From contig NC_133901.1 of the NCBI RefSeq assembly GCF_964199755.1, positions 45,973,418-46,037,417 of the forward strand: a stretch of DNA of 64,000 nucleotides. The letters are read 5' to 3'. The translations under genes were made by a program, and so were the position numbers. The notes beneath the pieces were generated by a model. That model was not told the DNA's origin and did not search any database. It worked only from the letters and a program-made list of their open reading frames with translations. This DNA is from Larus michahellis (Eukaryota > Chordata > Aves > Charadriiformes > Laridae). Each line of letters opens with the position of its first letter. The first letter of the stretch is position 1. Shown here in pieces: positions 54,350-64,000 of this stretch.

Positions 54350-57300
54350 CAGCAAAATGTAGAGATAGGACCATGTAATAGCATACATTACTTAACAAGG
54401 GGATTAGAACTACGACTACTAAATATCTAAATATGGGGCAGAGAGAAACAGAGTGCTGAACTATGGGAGATGGCCGTGCCGTGCTGCGTAACAAACCAAA
54501 TGAATGCAACAGGTCCCCCGACGATCAATATGTGCGTGCTGCAGCTCACACAGACAGTCCCAAGTGAACGTGACAGAGTTGGAGCAGAAACGCATTATTT
54601 ATTTCATAGGTACTTTTACAGTTTGAGGCACTAGAGATTAAAGACCAGTTAATGAAAATTGAAGACATCTCCACAGAAATCCAGGGGATGCAAACAAATC
54701 AAGATTTCTGTAGGAAGATTTAATTTACTTAACTTGCACATCCTATGTAATTTTTTTAAGAATTCGCTAGTAATGTCTTCAATTTCTCTGTGAACCAGGA
54801 AAAAGACTTCCTACAGAGTGAACTCTGTGGCTGGCCTATGAGCTAGTAAGTAATGAGTGAAGGAACACAGGACAGGGAGGCATCTGCTTGCTCACTAAAT
54901 GCCGTCTTCTACAGTTACAGTCAGCCATATCATACAGTCCCTCTCATAAACTGATCAAGTTTTAGTTGGGAAGTATTTCAGTATTTTGCCCTCGCTACTG
55001 CAACTGTTGCAGAACTTCAGTCCTCTCCACATTAGAAATCTTCCGATTTCCAGGACAAATGTAACTCATGGCCACTTCATAGTCATTTGTTCTCCTGCCA
55101 ACATTGTCTTCCACTGAAATAACTCTTCTCCCTCCCCGGTGTTTATCTTGGGGTTTTATTAATAGACTGCAATCATATCCTCTCTCAGCATTCATTCTGT
55201 AGGACTAACCAAGCCAGGTTTTCTCAGTCTCCTCACAAAACGTAGATAGAGTCTTCCCCAAACCTTCTCATGGCTGTCCTCTTGTCCTTTTCATCTCCTC
55301 GTGCATACATGACTACGGGTACGTATGGCATCCCAGAACAGATCTCATCAATGCCTTTTGCTGTTTCTACAGATCAAAGTTTATGTTACTTAAGGAACAG
55401 GTGATATAAAATTAGTTCTGCTTTATTGGAGATTTAAAACACAAGCATTTCATGGTCCAGTCAGCATGTGCTTTTTTGAAAAAGAGCAGACCTAAGTGTT
55501 CACAGAAACTTAAGCACTTCCGATTTCTTGATCTGAACATTATATGCACTTCTTAATAGCTTAGATTTTGATGCTTAGTTTGTCTAGTGCTGTCAAAATG
55601 AAAGTTATTTTGCAAATCCTACCCAAAAAGGGCCATAGCTATGCATTTTTAAAGTACTTAAATTTGGATAGAGAAAAGAGATAAACTAATCTGATTTGGA
55701 CTTAATGCATATCAGTAAATCATACGGTATTTTTATTTTCTTTTTATGTAACTGCCTAATAAGAAACAGATTTTTAAATGGTGTGTTTTATGTAGTTTTT
55801 CCTGCATAACAAAGAAATTGTGTAACAACTTTGAGGCTTTATATCCTTCCCTAATTCTGCTTGTTATAAACACTGTAAAGATGTGTGTTCTTTTTCTGTT
55901 GCTGTAAAAGTTGATGGTATACCATACTGATGAAAATACACATATCTGTTCAGATTTATATCTTTAACAGTTATAAACAAAAAAGGCCAGCTTTAGTATT
56001 TGAGTACCTCAGGTATCTGCAGTTTGTCCAACATCCTGTCCAAAATTATGTTTGGAAATTGAAATGAAATTTAGCAAACTTCTATTATTTTAGCACATAG
56101 TTTGTGCCATGGGTAGGGATAGAAAGTGTATTTTCTGTTTTAGAAACTACCAGAAATGAGAGCAGTGACTGTAAGTCATCATTTCCAATTTGCCTACATT
56201 TGCAAAAACTGTTTGTTGCAATTATTATGTCTATAAAAAACACAGCACTTTCTAGCTTTAGTGTCATCTTTATAACATACGTACATTTTCTCTGAACTAA
56301 TTTTTGAGTTTCAGTGGCTTAGATGATAACATCTTACTCATACCTCTCTGATGTTCTTTCACATACTGAACTCTCATTGACTGGAACAAACTGAAAAATG
56401 TCTAGAGAATAAACGTTAAAAGCAGTGCTTTTACACTTAATATAGTGGCACTCTTAAATTATCATTGACAGTGCCATCAAACATACAAAATATTTCTCTT
56501 TAAATAGCAAGGAAGGTGAGGAATGAGAGTACTTCTCCTGTCTTTTTTAATAGTGGTTAGTTGCATGATATATAAATATATACGAATATAGATCTGTGAA
56601 AACTTTGTTTACTTATTTGTGTACTCGAAGGTACTATGCTAGTATACATCTTGCATATGCATAACCATAGGTTTTCTTTCCCCTGCCAGGGCAAATAATG
56701 ATGAAATCTGTACCAGTAATAGTTAAAATACATGATTCTTTATGACATTTATTTATCTAGCAGACGTAGGAACTCATAGAAGACCTTTTAAAAAAAGTTA
56801 CAGTGTCTGTTTTAATCCATTATCACTGTAGTCTATATTTTTAAATTCTACAAAATAGAAACAGTGGAATTGTTTGTACTATGCACGGCCTATACAAAAT
56901 GAATCTTGCTCCTTTACAGTGTAGGGATGTTATTGACATTACCACCGTTCCATGATGTCGTCACCCTAAACTCAGAGCTATTACACAAGTTTAATATGCA
57001 GAAAGTACAGGACAGTGGGGTAGGGTGTTAGATACAGTATACATGGACATTTGTGAATAAAGCACCTAGTTCGGGTCCTAAGAAGTTGCTGAGTGATTGA
57101 ACTTTTGCCATGGTTCAAAATTGTCTTTGGGAAGAAAATATGTAGACGCAGATCCTAGACCTCATTTATTGCGTAGATCATTTCCTCTTGTTAATTTGGG
57201 CAGTAATGGATTAACAGCAAAGGCAGCAACAAAGTTTGTACTTGTAGAGGTCCAAGTTCAGAGCTCCAGCAAAGCATCTCTCTATTCAGTGTTTCCAAAC

Positions 57301-58348
57301 TGCTCTACCTTGTGTTCCTGCCTAGCACCAGTTCCATCTACTTGTCTCTCTGTCCTAACTTTATTCAAGTGCTGTCAAATCCTTTTGTGAAAATATGTGC
57401 AGGCCTAGTCACTCAAAAAATACATGGCTCCAGCAGTGTTTTTCTGAATGCTGAACAAGGAGACTGCTCTGATCCCTGTGCTAGGGCCAAGCTCTCTGCA
57501 AAAATCTCCCTGACAATTCCTGTAAATTTCTACACAGGCAAGGAACTCTCACACATCATGGAGATGGTGGGGAAAAAAACCACAACAGGCAAATATCACC
57601 GTTCTGCAGTCAAATCCCCGGTGCATTACAACTATTTACATTCAGTCCCTGGGAGATATAGAACTGTTACACAATGTTTTTCCCAATTTTGCCCTATACT
57701 CATAGAATAAAATGCACATGTGTGCTTGCAGAAGTACAGACATACTACCACAAATGTATATGCATGTATGGGAAACAATATTAGCCTCATTTTCCCCTGC
57801 ATTTTTAGATGTGTGAATGAAGTGTATGGCGTGATCCATATTAACGAGGCCAACAGCAGGAGTCTTTCCATTGCTAACATTGATCTTTGAAACAGATCCT
57901 GTATGACCAAAGCACCTTGAGAACACATATTCAGGTCAATGGGAGTAGCAGGTAGTTACTGTGGCTGCTTGAGTTTGCATAGATTTGCTTCTGTGGTTTC
58001 ATGCAGGATGTGGAAGAAATCAGTGTCAAGCTGAGTGTAGTCCTTTCTTCTCAGTCCATAACTTGGTCTGCCAGATCATGCTGCCCTGAAGCTGTCCCTC
58101 CCTGTGGTCAGATATAGTAGATCTTTGGCAGCAGAGTTGGCTCAGCAGGCAGCTCTTTGGCTGCAAGATTGCAGTGACTCTCATGTCTGAAGCATTAATC
58201 TGGTTTGTCTTGTGCCTTATGGTTGTGCAAGGATCTCACATGTCTGCAAAATGCAAGGAGTCCACAGCTGTGCTTCCTCCAGGTACTGAAGGCTGGCTAA
58301 GATGGAAAGATGTTACCTTTCTGGGTTTTGGCTTAGAGATCTTAATTT

Positions 58349-58385
58349 AAAAAAAAAAGGCAAAACAAAAGGCAAAACAAACACA
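58349..58385. repeat. A-rich tract with GGCAAAACAAA repeated
   Basis: A run of about 10 A is followed by two copies of GGCAAAACAAA. It is simple sequence in intron 2. Confidence 0.75.
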
Positions 58386-61324
58386 AACCTCTTGAAATTT
58401 ATTTTTCTAAGTGGAAGATGATGTTTCAGAGAGCTCTGGAATGAAAGGGGATCATAGACTTTGAAAAATCTTAACATTCACTCTGAAAATAATAATTTTT
58501 GACAGTTGCTACATTTTACAGTAGTCTTTTGGATATCGGGTGACGGCTTCCAAATAAACATGTATGTTCTCCATTGAACTGAGTGAAATATCAGTATTCT
58601 TACTCAGTTGTAGGATGAGGGGTCAAGCTCTCCAGTCCCTCAGGAATCTAAAACCCTGTATGGCTCCATTTTGGAGGCTCCACCATAGTTTTTGATCAGA
58701 GTATACTTGCTGGCATTTGATATGGTGCTGTACAGGTGTCTCTTGTTTATGCTTCAATTCTGTTGGCTTAGAGAGTTATTAGAGGCCTGACTGTGCAGTC
58801 CCTGATATGAATGAAGCAGTATTTGAATCACTAAAATTAGTATTCCTCTTACAGAGATTAAGATGAAAATATGGGACATATAATAAAAGAAAATGACAGT
58901 TAAATTCATCTCTGGTGCAATAGCACTGATTTTAATAGGTCCAGTACCGACCGAGAACCTGTACACCTGTATTACAAGGAGGAAAAAGGTATTAATCTCT
59001 ACTATATGTAGTTGTTTTCAAACTGCACGTGGCACTCTAGAAAACAAATCTATATATATCCAGCCCCTACGTTCTCTGTCTTTGAAATACATTTTGATAC
59101 ATTAACCCATTTTGTACAGTGCATATTTCTTCACGTAAATATGTCTCTGTAAGAAGTTGCAATTCTTAGGTGTTCATTCTGCAAATACCTACACACATAC
59201 AAACCTTCCACCTTACGACATACTGGAACAATTTGAGACGCTGAATAGTTTTGTTTATACACAACATACTATTTTCATTTACGCATATTTTTCCACTCAG
59301 AACCTGCATAAAATTATTTTAGATGATTCAGACTTGACTAAGATTTTTTTAAATTAGTTTTTTACCACATGCAGCCACTTTGATAACACCACGATATCAA
59401 ATATAGTACAAAATTTATTGCAGGGTTGGGGTTTGTTTTGTTTTGTTTTTTCTTCCTCATATGCTTAAACTTAGCCCTGCCAAGTTTTCTCAGAGTTTCT
59501 GAGTTTAGCTGGATATATTTTCTCAGATCATTTCTAGTTTCATTATGAAGACTTGCAGAAATCTTGTAACAAAAGTATGGTGGGCTGTAATTTTGTCACA
59601 TCTATTTTACCTCTGGAAGCGTAAGCTGTTTAAGAGTCTGAAACATCAGAAAATACTCGTTTCTCTCTGTTTTGGAAATTCTGAATAAGCTGTGCATGTC
59701 ATGGCTTTAAACCATTTATCAGAGAGGCAAGTAACTTGGACAGCTGTATGTGAGCAGAGGGGATCCAAACAGCCCTGCTTTGACAGCATGCTCCCAAAGT
59801 ACTAGTTTTAAAACTGTGGCTATAATATGTGGCGTTTATGTCCAGTTGTTTGATTAACTGGGTGCTTGGAAAGAAGATACTGAACCCTAACAAACCAGAA
59901 TAAGAGCAGTTAGATAGTGAAAAAGAAAACAGAAATATCTAGTGACCCGTGTCTGTGACCCCTTCCTGTCTAGCACACTACTCGATATTACATTCCCAAA
60001 AGTCTGGAAGACCAGCGAAAACCAAACTCCTCCTTCAGCACCGTCACTAAGCTGTTATTACTGTGGTTCTGTCTTTATTACTGATATGAGTTCGAACTTC
60101 TTTTTGCAGTGGGAAATGCAATGTAAACAGATGCAATAAAGGCAAATACTGTAAGAGGGCATGCTTGCTTGGTCTTTGCGGTGACCTTGGGGTGGAATCT
60201 CAGGTCCTGTGCGATGGTTACCAGTGGACTGTGTGACAGGTTTTGGAGGATCACCCACCACAGAATTTGAGGTTTTATTGAGGTTTTACAACTTTGCAAT
60301 TACCTTTGCATATTCACTATCTAGAAAAATGCAAGTTGGTTGCCCACTGACAGCAAGGGGGATATCAGGAGAAGACTGCTGTTTAAATGTAAACCCTTAC
60401 GGATACCTGTCATTTCAACTGAATAAGGTTTCAGCATTGGTAAAGCCTTAGCTGGATCCAGGTTGAGCACAGTAATTCAGGGAAGACTAGAAAGGAGAGA
60501 AATTAATTTGGCATCTCCGAAACATGACTTCTGTTGAGAGCCTGAAGAACCAGTGTTATTTTCCCCCACAAAAAGACATATTAATAAGTTGCAAATATGT
60601 AGAAAACCTTGCATGAAGGGCACAGTTTGTTTTCCAGATGCACAGCTAATGAGTCCAGAGCACTGGACTCCAACTAGGCTGCTCTTTCTAACTGTGAGGC
60701 ATTGAAATAAAGCGCATGGGAAGGCTCTTGATCATTGGAAGACTTTCAGAACAGTATAGATAAACATATATCAGGGTTTTCACAGGTGATCCTGTCTAGA
60801 GACAAGTGAGAGAACATCCCAAAGCACCTCCCAACCTTATGTTTCTACTATTGTATATCTGCATACTAATAATACAACTCACTATCTTAAATGTGTATAA
60901 TTTATATTTAAAAACTGTGCACAACAGACCAGATCCAAATCCTGTGCAAGTCACTGGGAGAGTTTTGTAAACTCCTTTGAAGCAGACTGAGTATTGCATT
61001 GGTCTAAATCTGAACCTTGTTTACCAACAATTTGGTATTTGCTTAGTTTGCAGTAAAACTCCTGATAAACCATAATTAAGTGCTTAGCTTGGAAATGAAT
61101 ACTGCGAGCATTCCTCTTGAGAGGAAAAGTGATGTCTGGTTTCCAGCCCTCCACAAGCTGATTTATAGATAAGGTAGACAGAGAATGACCAGGTCAAAAC
61201 CACACTAGTTTACCAATTCCTCATTCTCACTGATAAGAAAGGAGCAACGGAAGATTAAGTGAATTATGTTTTCTCACTTAGTAAAAGTATTTTGTTTAGT
61301 GTGAAATATGGGTTGTGGAATTTT

Positions 61325-61480
61325 TATCCATGCTTGGAAGCATTCAAGATCTGCCTGGACAAAGCCTTAGGAAACCTGACCTGAACTCAATATTTGTCCT
61401 GCTTTGAGCGGGAGGTCAGACTTGGTGATCTCCTGAGGTGCCTTCCAAACTTAATCATGCTGTGAATCTATTCTATGATA
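61325..61480 (+). mobile_element. CR1 LINE, truncated 3' end
   Basis: The sequence follows the CR1 3' end in order: an ATCCATGCTTGGAAGCATTC block, then a GCCTGGACAAAGCC block, then TTGGTGATCTCCTGAGGTGC and CCTTCCAA, and it closes with ATTCTATGATA. It is 5'-truncated, as most CR1 copies are, lies in sense with ZCCHC24, and has clear divergence from the consensus, so it is an old insertion. Confidence 0.85.
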
Positions 61481-64000
61481 ATTAATTAAATTTTCATGCT
61501 CTGCAATAAGAGATCACTGATTGTCCTTCAAGATTTCTGTATCTCCCAGCTCTAACATCTATCACAATCCTTCCTCACTGTGCTTTTAAATAAAATACTC
61601 TTGCAAAATACAATACTGCTAAAACATAAAAGTTGAAGCAAACAGGCATTTATTACAACAAATACGGAAAACAAAAGACCTTGGAAATAACACCTGTCAA
61701 AATGTCTATGCACAAACACTTCCTGTAAAAACTTAACTTCATTTAATCTATATTTAGAAAGTCAATCAAGTAACTTTTTTTTTCGAAAGGAATTTTCTCT
61801 AGGAAAATGTCTATATCAACATTTCAGCGTTCAGATGAAAAAGCAAAAGGTTGAAGCAGACATCTGAAGTGGAAGAAATATTCTTTGCTTTGCAATGTTT
61901 CAGAAGTTTCATTTACTCAAATGAACATGTATATCATTTCCCAGTTTCTCAAAAGTGAAAATGCATTTTCTGATAATCCTCATGCTCAGTTAAAGATAGC
62001 CTGCAAGGTCTGAGTAGAGGCTGGGATGGTGTCAGATAAACGGGGCACCCTCTGTCTATTGAGGAGAAAGCCACTGTCAGGGGAGTGAACTGCCTTGTCT
62101 CTCCCTCCCTTTTCCTTTTAACTTGCTGTGCAGTGGAGGAAGCTGGCAAACAGATAGCGAGAGCGGGGAAGAACAAGAGCAAATCACTAAAGGCAGAGCA
62201 GCAGTTTCTGCTGGCAACAGCCAGCAGCTGCAGCTCATCTTCTCCTTGCTTTTCTGGATGTCCCAGGACAGTCTGTAGATTGTGAGGATACAATTCCAAC
62301 CCAAGGGGCCAAGAGGCCCTCTCTTATTTTCCTGCTGTCAAGATGTACCAGTCAGTCCCGCCTTTCCCTCCTGTTAAGTCGCTTCCCTCAAGAAATGAAG
62401 ATACTAAATGGAAATTAATCCCTCTTCCATTTCCCCGGTATAACACAAGTATTGGTGTAATTCTGCTTATCTGGCTTCTGTCAATAAATGTAAAAGGAGC
62501 CTTATATGTTTCGATATGGCCCCTTTTATAGATATAAAAGGTCTACTCTGAGATTCAAACAGAGTTTCTCAGGTAACTAATGCCCATCTATGCCTTGTGA
62601 TTTTTATATATTCTTCAGACTGGCTGAGCAAGCTAAATCAGAAGCAGGAGAGGAGGCAGAACTGCACGGATCAGGAACACAAGTCTTTGTGCTATATTGA
62701 TGCCTGGATGTCAGCCTCTCAGACATCAAGCTCAGGAGGCGTCATGCAATCTGATTAAATAGTCCAGGAGCAGTATCACCTACAGAGTGTACTATGTGAG
62801 TTGAGTTCACTTATAATCAGCAATCCTGTTGCTACAAGGAACACCAGAGGATTAAAATTGGTTCAGGAGTCTTTGCACCAATTGGAGAACAGACCATTTG
62901 ATCTTGGTAGGGATGCTAAGATGCAAGGGCTTGTTTAGCATTCAGTTTGTAACCCTAAAGAGGCTCTCCCTCTATGTTTAGAGTAGCTCCCCAGTCACTG
63001 CTTCCTCCCAGAAGGAGCACATTTTGATACAGCCGCCGTTTGCTGGCCACATAGCAAAAGCCACATGTTTTAGCCTTACATTAATGACATTTTAGAGCAG
63101 ATGGCATAAAAACTGCACTCTGCATGCAGAAATTCCATATATTTATGTTGTACAAAAGTCTAATGTGACTCTCAGAAACCTAATAACTTCCCCCACTTCA
63201 GACTGAAAGAGCTGAGAACAGAACTTCAGTTCAGACACAAGTCCTGTTTTAACCCCGAGTCTATTTCTCTGCATTAGCTCACCAAAACCAATACTAAATA
63301 TCTCAATTTTTCTAATTTATTTTTAATAGCAAAATACATCTTACAAAAAAAGTAACAGATTTGCTGATAAGCTTACTGTAAACTTAGTTCCTTAACATTT
63401 CATATTTTATACTAGAAATTATCTGTTATGGTACTGACATAAGGAGACAAGAGACATTTAAGGAGACATTTCCCAGGTTTGTAGAACTTTCTTAAAAAAC
63501 AAGACTTTTCTTCCAAATTTCCTTCATGGGGCAGAAAAGCTAAAATGCTTGTATAGTAATTAGAGAAAACACAAAATAAGCCTTTCATTTCAGAGCCCGG
63601 TCAGTGCCAAATTATTAGCTAAGGCAATAAAGCCCGTAGACAGGCACTTAAACTGAAACATTTGGGGATTCTAGCAGCAACAGCAGACATTTTGGAAATG
63701 ACATAATCTTGATTACTATTTCATCCTCAGATTTGCGTCTGATTTTCCATAAGATACCTGCTACTCTTTGTTTCTAACTCATTCTCTGACTGTGCAGAAA
63801 TGTGCAAGGAGCACCTTTTGAGATCTTCAATATTACTGAGCCCTGTAAACAACTTTTTCATTCTGCAAAGGAAGAGCACATTTCAACTACACTTAGACAT
63901 GGTCTCAAGCTGTAATTTTGGGCGTGAGTTCAGAACGTTTCCCAGGTTCAAGGGTTTCATATACAAAATACCGGTTTCAAATCAATTTCTAATTTTAACC

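Noticed and set aside
58133-58150. Second tRNA A-box-like sequence
   Set aside because: Again no B box or cloverleaf in the following 80 bases.

Overview
The window is AT-rich vertebrate nuclear DNA, most likely from a bird. The evidence is a spliced, strongly conserved vertebrate gene (ZCCHC24) with a CpG-island promoter, a clear 3' end of a CR1 LINE (the main retroposon of birds and other sauropsids), low repeat density, and no Alu, L1 or other mammalian SINE/LINE blocks that I can see. The species cannot be named from the sequence.

Layout. Positions 1-34,850 lie upstream of the only gene I can name. They are low-GC and contain no recognisable known gene, tRNA or rRNA. About ten exon-like open segments sit there on the minus strand, flanked by splice-like sites with mutually compatible phases. 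Together they could be a gene or pseudogene running away from ZCCHC24, but I recognise no family, two of them carry in-frame stops, and several are also open on the plus strand. Positions 34,850-36,640 are a CpG island with GC boxes, a G-quadruplex motif and a short upstream ORF. ZCCHC24 starts there on the plus strand: exon 1 coding 36,097-36,336, intron 1 of about 16.5 kb, exon 2 52,878-53,078. Intron 2 runs off the right edge, so the gene is incomplete here: 147 codons are present, against about 241 residues for the mammalian protein as I recall it, and the C-terminal zinc-binding part lies beyond position 64,000.

The introns hold a CR1 3' end, a CR1-like fragment, homopolymer and microsatellite tracts, a pair of adjacent perfect hairpins at 54.3 kb, a cluster of broken minus-strand reading frames at 50.1-51.4 kb that may be a decayed retroelement, and a segment open on both strands at 45.2-45.6 kb. 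No operon, CRISPR array or prokaryotic system is present. I found no clear new system; the most unusual lead is the minus-strand exon-like chain that begins inside the ZCCHC24 CpG island.
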